A DNA stretch of 64,000 nucleotides from Arthrobacter sp. (GTDB lineage: Bacteria; Actinomycetota; Actinomycetes; Actinomycetales; Micrococcaceae), in contig JAPLAM010000095.1 of the NCBI GenBank assembly GCA_026393275.1, positions 124,001-188,000 of the forward strand, given 5' to 3'. The first letter of the stretch is position 1. Each line of letters begins with the position of its first letter. The position numbers and the translations under genes are program-made. Below the pieces are notes generated by a model. That model saw nothing but the letters and a program-made list of their open reading frames with translations. It was not told where the DNA came from and did no database searches. Positions 7,447 through 15,267 of this stretch are shown one piece after another.

Positions 7447-8058
7447 ATGCATCATACCGGCGGACCCGGCTGGCGGATCACCATGGACACCTCAGGTCCA
7501 ATGCTCATTGCACTGTATGTTCGCGACGCGGCAGGCCTGGACGCCGCCGGACACCCTGCACTCTGCCACGCGGCCCCGAAGGTCCGGCCCTCCGACCATG
7601 CGCACCTCGTCGATGAGGTGGGCGGCGTCGGAGCCCTGAAGACCGAGTGGGAGGCGTGGTGGGACCAGCTCCTGAAAGCCCACCCCGACATGGAACCGGA
7701 GCTTGGGCCACCGGGTTTCCGCGCCTTCGGGAACTCACCGGCCCTCCGGCGCGTGCTCCAGGCGCACTTCGGCGCCGCCCTCAGCTGGGCGCGGGAACGC
7801 CGGGGCGAGTACCTGGCCCTCGAGGCCCAACGGGACGCCAGCGGTGCCACCCAACTGCTCGCCGACATGGTGGACGACCGGCTCCTGGAAGTCGGCCGGG
7901 CCGCGCACGACTTCGAGCTGACCATCATCGAGCTGCCCCTCGCCGAGCCGCGGGCCTGGTACCTGGAACCCGACAAGATCGTCATGAGTTCCGCGTTGCT
8001 CTCCGACCCAGAGCTGTTCCGCAGTTACGTCCGGCCGGTCGTCGAACTGCTGGTCTGA
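7447..8058 (+). CDS. Conserved-looking protein of unknown function
   Basis: This 203-residue soluble protein has no signal peptide or membrane segment. The sequence is rich in charged and aromatic residues (ALKTEWEAWWDQLLKAHP) and ends in a strand-rich stretch (DFELTIIELPLAEPRAWYLE). I do not recognise the family. The start is the ATG behind GGGAGG. Its position directly behind the TetR gene suggests a shared transcript, but nothing in the sequence gives a function. Confidence 0.7.
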   Translation: MHHTGGPGWRITMDTSGPMLIALYVRDAAGLDAAGHPALCHAAPKVRPSDHAHLVDEVGGVGALKTEWEAWWDQLLKAHPDMEPELGPPGFRAFGNSPALRRVLQAHFGAALSWARERRGEYLALEAQRDASGATQLLADMVDDRLLEVGRAAHDFELTIIELPLAEPRAWYLEPDKIVMSSALLSDPELFRSYVRPVVELLV

Positions 8059-8083
8059 GCCGGCCCGCCACCGAAGCGGTCAG

Positions 8084-8998
8084 CTACGGAGTCGGTTCCG
8101 CGGCCACCGTGATGGTGACCTGCCCGGCCGGTGCATCTGCGGCTTGCCAACCGTTGTTGGAGACCCGCGTCCAGCCCTGGCCGGCCACCCGGACCTCGGT
8201 GATGGACAGCGCCTTGGCGTTGGCCACCGCCCACTGTGCCACGGCCCATGCCTGCGTGTCCGCGGCCGAAACCGTCACCGTGCTGCCCGCCGCCGTCGCG
8301 GGGATGGTTCCGAAATCCGCCGCCACGCGCTGCTGCACTAGGCCGGCGTCCCCGGCCGCGGTCGGCTTGCGCAGGGAGCAATCGAGGCCTTGCGCTGTGT
8401 GGCCGGTCAAGGCCGAGGCGAATGACCGGGCCATCGCCTCGTGCTGCGCGTACGCGCCCGGATACGCCGAACGCTGGACCTGCTGGGCGGCTTCGGTGAT
8501 GGGGAGCGACTCGTAGCCCGCGACCTTCACGAGTGCATCGTAGAAGGCGTTGGTGGCATGGTACGGATCCATGACCTCCTGCTCCGTGCCCCAGCCCTGC
8601 GAGGGCCGCTGCTGGAACAGCCCGCGGGAGTCGGGACCGGCCTGGTCGCCGTGGCCGATGTTGCGCAGTTTTGATTCCTGCATGGACGTGGCCAGTGCGA
8701 TGCTTGCCGCGCGTGCGGGCAGGCCGCGCTGGACCGCGACGGCGCTGATGAGTGCGGCGTTCGCGGCCTGGTCGGTGGCGAGGTCTTCGCCGCCGGCGCC
8801 CGCGGCGGTGCAGCGCTCGGTGATCAGTGTCTCCGAGCGCTGCAGGAATCCCACGGCCGTGTAGATGGCACCCGCCACCAGGGCCAGGGCGAGCAACAGC
8901 ACGACGCGACGTCGCCAGCCCCTTCTGCGTGCCACGTAACTACTCCCTCGGGCCCCGCGGGGCCGGTTCATCCCTGGGTCGGTCGGTTTCCGGCCCAT
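8084..8998 (-). CDS. Membrane-anchored lysozyme-like (transglycosylase-fold) protein
   Basis: This protein of up to 304 residues has a basic N-terminus (RRRGWRRR), one membrane segment at about 32-52 and an extracellular domain. That domain contains ATSMQESKLRNI, DSRGLFQQRPSQGWG and DPYHATNAFYDAL, the pattern of lysozyme-like transglycosylase folds, with E in MQES as the candidate catalytic acid. Relatives are often labelled heavy metal transporter, which the sequence does not support. The start lies 2 bases after the dapD stop; an internal ATG at residue 10 is an alternative. Co-transcription with dapD would link a peptidoglycan precursor enzyme to a wall-acting protein. Confidence 0.75.
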   Translation of the reverse strand: MGRKPTDPGMNRPRGARGSSYVARRRGWRRRVVLLLALALVAGAIYTAVGFLQRSETLITERCTAAGAGGEDLATDQAANAALISAVAVQRGLPARAASIALATSMQESKLRNIGHGDQAGPDSRGLFQQRPSQGWGTEQEVMDPYHATNAFYDALVKVAGYESLPITEAAQQVQRSAYPGAYAQHEAMARSFASALTGHTAQGLDCSLRKPTAAGDAGLVQQRVAADFGTIPATAAGSTVTVSAADTQAWAVAQWAVANAKALSITEVRVAGQGWTRVSNNGWQAADAPAGQVTITVAAEPTP

Positions 8999-9000
8999 GG

Positions 9001-10011
9001 CTAGTTGGCGTGCAGAGCCTCATTGAGCTCAACGGTCTGCCCCTGGCGGGGGAGTACCTCCACCTCGCCGCTGGTGGAGTTGCGGCGGAAGAGCAGGTTG
9101 GCGACGCCGGAGAGTTCGAGCGCCTTGACGATCCGGCTGGTGTCCTCGCCGTCGGCGTCCTTCGGGCCGACCACGCGGACCCGGGTGCCGGCCGTGACGT
9201 AGAGGCCGGCCTCGACGACGGAGTCGTCCCCGATGCTGATGCCCACCCCGGAGTTGGCGCCAAGCAGGACCCGTTCGCCGAGGGAAATGGTCTCCTTGCC
9301 GCCGCCGGAGAGGGTGCCCATGATGGAGGCCCCGCCGCCGACGTCGGAGCCGTCTCCGGTGACCACGCCGGCGGAGATCCGGCCCTCGACCATGGAGGTG
9401 CCGAGCGTGCCGGCGTTGAAGTTCACGAAGCCTTCGTGCATGACCGTGGTGCCTTCGGCGAGGTGCGCGCCGAGGCGGACCCGGTCGGCGTCGGCGATCC
9501 GGACGCCGGAGGGGATGACGTAGTCGACCATCCGCGGGAACTTGTCCACTCCGTAGACCGTCACGGCGCCGCGTTTGCGCAGCAGTGCGCGGGTCAGTTC
9601 GAAGCCGTCGACGGCGGCGGGGCCGAAGTTGGTCCAGACGACGTTGGGCAGCTTGCCGAAGATGCCGTCCAGGTTGATGGTGTTCGGCTTCACGAGGCGG
9701 TGCGAGAGCAGGTGTAGGCGCAGGTACGCGTCGGCGGTGTCGGCCGGGGCCTCGTCGAGGTGGATCTGGACGAAGACCACCTTCTGCTCGGTACCCCTGT
9801 CGGCGTCGTCGCCGTGGGCGGCGATGTCGAGCAGCGACTGGTCCGCGTTGGCGACGTCGCGGAGGTTTTCCGCCGCGGTTCCGAGGGCCGGTGCCGGGAA
9901 CCAGACGTCCAGCACGGTGGCATCGCCGTTGCGGGTGGCGATGGTCGCGACCCCGTAACCGTAGGCGGAGCGGGCGTCGTCGGGCACGGCAGCAGAAGCG
10001 GTTTCAGTCAT
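9001..10011 (-). CDS. dapD: Tetrahydrodipicolinate N-succinyltransferase
   Basis: DapD transfers succinyl from succinyl-CoA to tetrahydrodipicolinate, opening the succinylase branch to meso-DAP and lysine. The 336-residue protein is of the actinobacterial type, with an N-terminal domain and a left-handed beta-helix of hexapeptide repeats (about 170-290: GAHLAEGTTVMHEGFVNFNA, then SIMGTLSGGGKETISLGERV and GISIGDDSVVEAGLYVTAGT). It is divergent from dapE across a 140-base intergenic region that must hold both promoters. Confidence 0.93.
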   Translation of the reverse strand: MTETASAAVPDDARSAYGYGVATIATRNGDATVLDVWFPAPALGTAAENLRDVANADQSLLDIAAHGDDADRGTEQKVVFVQIHLDEAPADTADAYLRLHLLSHRLVKPNTINLDGIFGKLPNVVWTNFGPAAVDGFELTRALLRKRGAVTVYGVDKFPRMVDYVIPSGVRIADADRVRLGAHLAEGTTVMHEGFVNFNAGTLGTSMVEGRISAGVVTGDGSDVGGGASIMGTLSGGGKETISLGERVLLGANSGVGISIGDDSVVEAGLYVTAGTRVRVVGPKDADGEDTSRIVKALELSGVANLLFRRNSTSGEVEVLPRQGQTVELNEALHAN

Positions 10012-10151
10012 GTCCCCAAGTCTATAGACGGCCCCCGCGCTCCCCGAAACCCGTGACAGCCCGTCTGGCTCGCAGCAGTTGCCGTCATAACGCCCCGGAA
10101 CTTCTGTTGCGGGTCAGTTGGCGGATGCCGTCGGCAATATACAGTGGAACG

Positions 10152-11294
10152 GTGACTGAGCCTACTGCCTCCGCTGTACCCGCCCGCCTGGACCTGCGCC
10201 GCGACGTCGCCCTGCTGACCGCGGACATCATCGACATTTTCAGCGTCTCGGGCGCTGAACGCCGGCTGGCCGACGCCGTCGAGCACGCCCTCCGCTCCGT
10301 CCCGCAACTGGAGCTGACCCGCGACGGCGACGCGCTGATTGCCCGCACCAGCCTCGGCCGTGCCGAGCGGGTCATCCTCGCCGGCCACCTCGACACCGTC
10401 CCGCTGCCGGGCACCGAGGGCTCGCTGGGCACCGTCCCCTCCTACTGGCCCTCCGGCGCGCCGGGGGAGGGCCTGCTGTACGGCCGGGGTGCCACCGACA
10501 TGAAGGGCGGCGTCGCGGTGCAGCTGGCGCTGGCGGCCGGCCTGTTCGACGGCGGTGCGGCACCGGACAAGGACGTCACCTTCGTCTTCTACGACCATGA
10601 GGAAGTCGAGGGGGTCAAGAGCGGCCTCGGCCGGCTGGTCCGGAACCACGGACCCCTCCTCGACGGCGACTTCGCCATCCTGCTGGAACCCACCGACGGG
10701 ACGGTTGAGGGCGGCTGCAACGGCACCATCCGCTTCGAGGCGACCACCCGCGGCGAGGCGGCCCACTCGGCCCGGGCATGGATGGGCAGCAACGCAATCC
10801 ACGCCGCGGCCCCGATCCTGGCCAGGCTGGCCGCCTACGAGCCGCAGACCGTCAGCGTGGACGGTCTGGACTACCGCGAAAGCCTCAACGCCGTGCGGAT
10901 CAACGGCGGGACCGCGGGCAACGTCATCCCGGACCGCTGCGTGGTGGAGATCAACTACCGCTTCGCGCCGGACAAGTCCCTGGACCAGGCCGAGGAGCAC
11001 GTGCGCGAACTGCTGGCGGGCTTCGAGTTGGTCCGCACCGACGGCGCCGCCGGTGCCCGCCCCGGACTGAACCACCGCGCCGCCGCGTCCTTCGTTGCCG
11101 CCGTCGGGGCCGAGCCGAAACCGAAGTACGGCTGGACCGACGTCGCACGGTTCAGCGAACTGGGCGTGCCCGCCGTCAACTTCGGCCCGGGGGATGCGCT
11201 CCTGGCGCATACGGACGATGAACACGTCGACGCGGCGGCGGTCCGCGAATGCCTCCGCGCGTTGCGGACCTGGCTCGGCGTCCAGCAGCCCTGA
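10152..11294 (+). CDS. dapE: Succinyl-diaminopimelate desuccinylase
   Basis: DapE is a dizinc M20 peptidase-family enzyme that removes succinate from N-succinyl-LL-DAP. The 380-residue protein shows the metal-site motifs in order: LAGHLDTVPL, GRGATDMKGG, the catalytic glutamates in YDHEEVEG, then LEPTDGTVEGGCNGT and, near the end, VNFGPGDALLAHTDDEHV. The start used is the GTG at 10152 (reading MTEPTASAVPARLDLRRD). A longer frame reaching upstream would overlap dapD and is not credible. The terminator after it has been split by an insertion sequence. Confidence 0.93.
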   Translation: MTEPTASAVPARLDLRRDVALLTADIIDIFSVSGAERRLADAVEHALRSVPQLELTRDGDALIARTSLGRAERVILAGHLDTVPLPGTEGSLGTVPSYWPSGAPGEGLLYGRGATDMKGGVAVQLALAAGLFDGGAAPDKDVTFVFYDHEEVEGVKSGLGRLVRNHGPLLDGDFAILLEPTDGTVEGGCNGTIRFEATTRGEAAHSARAWMGSNAIHAAAPILARLAAYEPQTVSVDGLDYRESLNAVRINGGTAGNVIPDRCVVEINYRFAPDKSLDQAEEHVRELLAGFELVRTDGAAGARPGLNHRAAASFVAAVGAEPKPKYGWTDVARFSELGVPAVNFGPGDALLAHTDDEHVDAAAVRECLRALRTWLGVQQP

Positions 11295-11307
11295 GCCGTT
11301 CGGAACG

Positions 11308-11324
11308 AAGAAGGTCCGGAACCC
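11308..11324. terminator. Left half of the split dapE/gluD terminator
   Basis: AAGAAGGTCCGGAACCC is the exact reverse complement of 13641-13657. If the IS element and one copy of the TCG target duplication are removed, the halves rejoin as a 17-bp stem with a GTCG loop, a typical bidirectional terminator between the convergent genes dapE and gluD. Confidence 0.85.
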
Positions 11325-11397
11325 GTCGTGAACTGGTCCCCGAAAGTTGGACTCGTAAATGTGCGAGTTCCACTTTAGCGGCCAGCGATCGGTTCTT

Positions 11398-11437
11398 CGA
11401 AGAAGTCCCCGTCCCATCTGGGACGGGGACTTCTTCG
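11398..11437. terminator. Stem-loop after the passenger gene
   Basis: An 18-bp perfect stem (11398-11415 with 11420-11437) has a 4-base loop. It lies between the passenger gene stop and the left end of the IS. There is no long T-run on either strand, so it may act as a terminator, an RNA-protecting stem or a barrier to transcription leaving the element. Confidence 0.6.
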
Positions 11438-11516
11438 TTGCTGGCAGTTCTTTGGCCGCTGAATGAGTGTTCGTTTAAGGTTTCTACTACGGTCACGGCG
11501 CCTGCGAACGACCGGC

Positions 11517-12117
11517 TCATGGGCAACTGGCTCCATACATGGGCACTGAAACGGTGGAGAATTTGGCGGTCGCTTTCTCCGTCACTCTGATAACTACACA
11601 GGCTGGCCCCTGAACCAACGTCATCCCCGGGAACTGAGCAGGTCGGTCCTCACACGCGGTGACGGTGTAGGAACTGGGTAAGTCGGGGTCTCCGTGGCGG
11701 ACTGCTTCGCTGGTTTCCCACTCTGATGCCGAGGCGATAATGAGGGAAGCGTCTGACGGGGCGTCGATAGTGATGGTCCGTTCCCCAGATCCCGCTGCCA
11801 CAGTTATCGGCGTCTTCCATGCCCCGTATGTTTTGCCTCCGTTGCCCGTATAGGGGTACCCGTTCATTTCGTCGCGGATGGGCCAGGAATAGTTTGCAGG
11901 GCTACCCGACCAAGAAAGCGATGAAACGCCTTCGGCAGCGGGAGCTTCGGGGGCGGGAGGAGCACTGCCTACCCATGCATCTTCACAGGTCAACTTAGAG
12001 GCAAGCTGCAGCCGTGGATTGGACGTACCTGGGGCGGGGCCTGGCTGCGTAGCCGTGCAGCCATTGACTGCTACTAGAACAACCAGCCGCTGCTGCCTTG
12101 ATCTGAAGTGACCGCAT
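11517..12117 (-). pseudogene. Passenger lipoprotein gene, apparent frameshift in the signal peptide
   Basis: The main frame encodes LVVLVAVNGC and then about 180 residues rich in S, T, P and W (EDAWVGSAPPAPEAPAAEG, SLSWSGSPANYSWP) with no named domain. It looks like a secreted lipoprotein, with the cysteine after VNG as the lipidation site. That frame has no sensible start with a ribosome site. The ATG at 12117, behind GGGGGAAG, opens a different frame encoding MRSLQIKAAAAG. Joined to the main frame, this would give a textbook lipoprotein signal peptide, so a one-step frame change between about 12070 and 12085 is likely. The gene is carried inside the IS and its function is unknown. Confidence 0.55.
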
Positions 12118-12238
12118 AGCTTCCCCCGTCGAGCTATTGAACTGCTATAAGCACACCACGGAAGAGAATAAACTGCTATCAATTTGCCGGCTGCTGCGAC
12201 GCGGCGACGTGTGCCGATGACGGTTGGGTAAGAGGGTC

Positions 12239-13051
12239 CTATGCCGCAAGCATCTGAGCACGATACTCTACCGGGCTCAAGCCCTTGAGCTTGGTGGAAA
12301 TTCTTTCGGTGTTGTACCAGCGGATGTATTCGTGCAGCGCGGCTGTCAGTGCGTCCGTGTTGAGGAATCGGACGCGGTGGAAGAGCTCTTCCTTGAGGTG
12401 TCCGAAGAAGTTTTCCATGACGGCGTTGTCGTAGCAGTTGGCTTTGCGTGACATTGATTGGACGGCGCCGGCGTTCTCCAGGAGTGTGCGCCAGGAGTTG
12501 TGCTGATACTGGAATCCCTGGTCGGAGTGCACGAGGGGTTTCTGCCCGTTCTTCAGCGTGGCCAAGGCACCGCGCAGCGAGGCATTGGCCAGTTCCAGAT
12601 TGGGCGACGTCCCAATGGCATAGGAGATGATCTGCCGGTCAAAAAGGTCCATGATCGGTGAGAGGTAGAGCTTCCGGTCACCGACGCTGAACTCGGTCAC
12701 GTCGGTAACCCACTTCTGATTTGGGGCATCCGCTTCGAACTGGCGTTTCAGCAGGTTCGGGGCCACGATGCCCTGCTCGCCCTGGTAGGAGTTGTACCGT
12801 TTTCTGCTTCGGACCTTGCAGACCAGCCGCAGGGAACGCATCAGCTTCAGAACCGTCTTCTTGGCGACCGTCCATCCTTGCTTGAGCAGTTCAATATGGA
12901 TCCGGCGGTGCCCGTAGCGGCCGTGGTTCTTCGTGAAGATCTCTGTAGTAGCGGCCTTCAGGGACGCCCGACGATCGGGGCCATTGAGTCGGGACTGGTG
13001 GTAGAAGAACGTGGACCGGGCTAACCCGGCTACGTCCAGGAGAACTTCCAA
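12239..13051 (-). CDS. IS3-family transposase OrfB (DDE integrase core)
   Basis: This is the catalytic half of the transposase, 270 residues from the in-frame ATG; in vivo it is expected as an OrfAB fusion. It has an HTH_21-type region (KNHGRYGHRRIHIELLKQG) and the rve DDE core: D in WVTDVTEF, D in LVHSDQGFQYQ and E in CYDNAVMENFFGHLKEE, followed by YIRWYNTERISTKLKGLSPVEY. All catalytic residues are intact. The OrfB frame continues upstream without a stop through KVRAVIALKAEHRLEVLLDV to the slippery site in orfA. Confidence 0.92.
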   Translation of the reverse strand: MEVLLDVAGLARSTFFYHQSRLNGPDRRASLKAATTEIFTKNHGRYGHRRIHIELLKQGWTVAKKTVLKLMRSLRLVCKVRSRKRYNSYQGEQGIVAPNLLKRQFEADAPNQKWVTDVTEFSVGDRKLYLSPIMDLFDRQIISYAIGTSPNLELANASLRGALATLKNGQKPLVHSDQGFQYQHNSWRTLLENAGAVQSMSRKANCYDNAVMENFFGHLKEELFHRVRFLNTDALTAALHEYIRWYNTERISTKLKGLSPVEYRAQMLAA

Positions 13052-13089
13052 ACGGTGTTCAGCCTTGAGAGCGATGACAGCACGGACCT

Positions 13090-13578
13090 TTACCGCCGTT
13101 CCTCGTCCCTCAAGGCGTTTACTTTTCCCAGGAACGCCACCTCTGCGCGCAAGCGTTCGTTCTCACGGTGCAGTCGCTCTACCTCAGACTCAGGGTTCCT
13201 GGCTGTCCCAGGATTCGTCCTCGGACGGCCTTTCGGCTTGGGGCGCAGCCCTTCTTCGCCTTCGGTCCGGTACTGACGCGCCCACTTCTCGAGCAACATT
13301 GGAGAGGACAGCCCAAGCTCTTTCGCCAGGGCGACTTTGGGCTCACCCCCGCGGTATCGCTGCACAGCATCAAGTTTGAACTCAAACGAGAACACCGGTC
13401 GTGTTGGCTTCGCCACCAGCGTCGTACCTCCGCGTGTCCGCCATCGACCATACAAACGTTTGATGGCACCTCTACCTACTCCGAGTCGGGTCGCTACCGC
13501 CCAAGCACCCCAACCCGTTTCAAACAACGCTACCGCGGCCTCGCGCTGCTCCTCGGACAACGAACTTCTTCCATGCAT
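13090..13578 (-). CDS. IS3-family transposase OrfA
   Basis: This 162-residue DNA-binding subunit has two helix-turn-helix regions: about residues 8-45 (REAAVALFETGWGAWAVATR) and about 68-105 (FKLDAVQRYRGGEPKVALAK). A leucine-zipper-like tail follows (ESEVERLHRENERLRAEVAF). The ATG is preceded by GGGGAG seven bases away, and that ribosome site is buried in a perfect hairpin. The gene looks intact. Confidence 0.9.
   Translation of the reverse strand: MHGRSSLSEEQREAAVALFETGWGAWAVATRLGVGRGAIKRLYGRWRTRGGTTLVAKPTRPVFSFEFKLDAVQRYRGGEPKVALAKELGLSSPMLLEKWARQYRTEGEEGLRPKPKGRPRTNPGTARNPESEVERLHRENERLRAEVAFLGKVNALRDEERR
13123..13129 (-). promoter_or_regulatory. Programmed -1 frameshift site, GGGAAAA
   Basis: On the minus strand the heptamer G GGA AAA lies in the OrfA frame in the X XXY YYZ phase required for -1 slippage. 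After the shift the frame runs without a stop through KSKRLEGRGTAVKVRAVIAL into OrfB. This matches how IS3-family elements make the OrfAB transposase. Confidence 0.8.
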
Positions 13579-13581
13579 AAA

Positions 13582-13634
13582 ACTGCTCCCCGAAAGTCAG
13601 AACTGATTTCTCAGTCCAACTTTCGGGGAGCAGT
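13582..13634 (-). promoter_or_regulatory. IS end hairpin that hides the OrfA ribosome site
   Basis: ACTGCTCCCCGAAAGT (13582-13597) pairs perfectly with 13619-13634 (16 bp), with an inner ACTGA/TCAGT stem. In RNA read through from gluD, the 3' arm contains the GGGGAG ribosome site of orfA and would be paired. RNA started inside the element would lack the 5' arm. Confidence 0.7.
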
Positions 13635-13640
13635 ACATCG

Positions 13641-13657
13641 GGGTTCCGGACCTTCTT
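13641..13657. terminator. Right half of the split dapE/gluD terminator
   Basis: GGGTTCCGGACCTTCTT followed by TATT is the partner of 11308-11324. It is now 2.3 kb from its other arm, so gluD transcription probably runs into the IS. Confidence 0.85.
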
Positions 13658-13685
13658 TATTCGGCGGCTTGCCTGCTGGATCGGC

Positions 13686-14522
13686 CTACTTGGCCGGGAC
13701 GGTTCCGGCGACCGGGACGTGGGCCATGCCACCGGCGGCCTTCTTGGAACCGCGCCGCTCAATCCAGATCGCGAGGCGGGAAACCGCCAGGTTGATCGCG
13801 ATGTAGATGGCCGCTGCCACGAAGAACACGGGGAAGAGGAACTGCGGACCGAGGAAGTCGGCCATCACCTGGACCGCGCGGAGCAGTTCACCGTACGCCA
13901 CGATGTACCCGAGCGAGGTGTCCTTCAGCAGCACCACAAGCTGCGCCACGAGCGAGGGGAGCATCCGGCGGATGGCCTGCGGCAGTTCGATGGTCAGCCG
14001 CGACTGGAAGCTCGTCAGGCCGATGGCAAGTCCGGCTTCACGCTGCCCCTTGGGCAGCGACTGGATGCCCGCCCGGATGATTTCGGCGAAGATTGCCGAG
14101 TTGTACAGGACCAGCCCGGCGACGACGGCGACGAAGGAGCTGGTGGCGAAGACGAGCAGCACGAACAGCATCATCAGGACCACCGGCATGCCGCGAAGGA
14201 ATTCGAGCACAATGCGGGTGGGGATGCGGATCCAGGCCACATCGGAGATCCGCATCAGGCACAGCAGGAGGCCGAGCGGGAAGGCGATCACAGCGGCGAC
14301 CGCGGCGGCACTGAGGGTGGCGCCGACGCCGTTGAGGATCAGCGACCAGACGTCGGCCTGGCCGAAGATGGCCCAGCGCTGTCCTTCGAAGATTCCCTGC
14401 CGGGCAAGGGTCATGATCGCCAGCACCACGATCGCGGCGATCACGATCACGCCGATGATCGATCCGATGAGGGAAATACGCCGGGCTTTGGGCCCCGGGA
14501 CGTCGTAGAGAACTGAAGTCAT
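13686..14522 (-). CDS. gluD: Glutamate-type ABC transporter permease GluD
   Basis: This 278-residue inner-membrane permease is of the polar amino acid (HisM/GltK) family. The N-terminal membrane segment is at about 15-38, followed by the BPD_transp_1 core. The coupling motif EIIRAGIQSLPKGQREAGLAIG (about 145-166) contacts the ATPase. The C-terminal tail is short and basic. It overlaps gluC by ATGA, so the two permeases are translationally coupled. Confidence 0.9.
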   Translation of the reverse strand: MTSVLYDVPGPKARRISLIGSIIGVIVIAAIVVLAIMTLARQGIFEGQRWAIFGQADVWSLILNGVGATLSAAAVAAVIAFPLGLLLCLMRISDVAWIRIPTRIVLEFLRGMPVVLMMLFVLLVFATSSFVAVVAGLVLYNSAIFAEIIRAGIQSLPKGQREAGLAIGLTSFQSRLTIELPQAIRRMLPSLVAQLVVLLKDTSLGYIVAYGELLRAVQVMADFLGPQFLFPVFFVAAAIYIAINLAVSRLAIWIERRGSKKAAGGMAHVPVAGTVPAK

Positions 14523-15169
14523 CGTGCGATCGCCACCTTTCGTTCAACCACGGTGGCCAGGTAGCCAAGCGGGACGGTAATCAGCAGGTAGAAGAATGCG
14601 ACACCGATGAGGACCGACATGACGGCGTCGCCGTGCTCGTTGGCCAGTTGCTTGCCGTAGCCGAAGAGCTCCAGCACGTAGAAGGCGCCCGCGACAGAGG
14701 AGTTCTTCACCAATGCGATCAGGATGTTGATCAACGGCGGGATCACCGTGCGCAGGGCCTGCGGAAGGATGATCAGGGAGAGCACCTGGCTGAACTTCAT
14801 GCCGATGCTGCGGGCGGCCTCGGCCTGGCCGATCGGGACGCTGTTGACGCCGGAGCGCACGGCTTCGGCGATGAAAGCGGAGGTGTAGGCGCTCAGGGCG
14901 ATGATGGCCGCGACTTCGAACTGCTGGAACGTGACGCCCAGGCGGGGCAGCACCACGGCTGCGAAGAAGAACGCGATGGTCAGCGGCGTGTTCCGGACGA
15001 TTTCCACGTAGGCCATGCTGAAGCCGCGCAGCGCGGCGATCGGGGAGACCCGGGCCGCGGCGAGCAGGGTGCCGAAAATAAGGGCGATGATGCCCGAGAC
15101 CACGGCCAGGAAGAGGGTTCGGAGAAAGCCGTCCCAGTACTGGGGCAGGCTTTCAATGATGACGTCCAT
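14519..15169 (-). CDS. gluC: Glutamate-type ABC transporter permease GluC
   Basis: This 216-residue partner of GluD has about five membrane segments and the coupling loop EAVRSGVNSVPIGQAEAARSIG (about 120-141). The two permeases form the heterodimeric channel. It lies 98 bases downstream of gluB in the order A-B-C-D seen in Corynebacterium glutamicum. Confidence 0.9.
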   Translation of the reverse strand: MDVIIESLPQYWDGFLRTLFLAVVSGIIALIFGTLLAAARVSPIAALRGFSMAYVEIVRNTPLTIAFFFAAVVLPRLGVTFQQFEVAAIIALSAYTSAFIAEAVRSGVNSVPIGQAEAARSIGMKFSQVLSLIILPQALRTVIPPLINILIALVKNSSVAGAFYVLELFGYGKQLANEHGDAVMSVLIGVAFFYLLITVPLGYLATVVERKVAIAR

Positions 15170-15267
15170 AAGTTCCTTCGGCTGCGTTGAGGGGAGTCAA
15201 GCGTTAACAGGTGAGTGGCGGCCGCCGGATCGCACGGGTCGCGAGTCCGGCGACCGCCACGCCCGGC

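Larger units (their letters stand above)
11329..13637 (-). mobile_element. IS3-family (IS150-like) element with passenger gene, about 2.3 kb
   Basis: The ends are 25-bp imperfect inverted repeats, 11329-11353 and 13613-13637, matching at 23 positions (TG-ACTG-TCCCCGAAAGT followed by TGGACT). The flanks carry a 3-bp direct repeat TCG (11326-11328 and 13638-13640). Inside, read on the minus strand, are orfA, orfB and a lipoprotein-like gene. Usual IS150-group elements are about 1.4-1.5 kb, so the extra 0.9 kb is passenger DNA. The boundary is supported independently because excision restores a perfect terminator hairpin. Confidence 0.85.

Noticed and set aside
9891..10151. Long N-terminal extension of DapE
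   Set aside because: It would overlap dapD and its promoter region, and the DapE homology begins at the GTG at 10152.
12130..12238. Left end of the IS just after orfB
   Set aside because: Only a short TGAACTG-type match occurs there. The 25-bp match at 11329, the TCG duplication and the restored terminator place the end at 11329.
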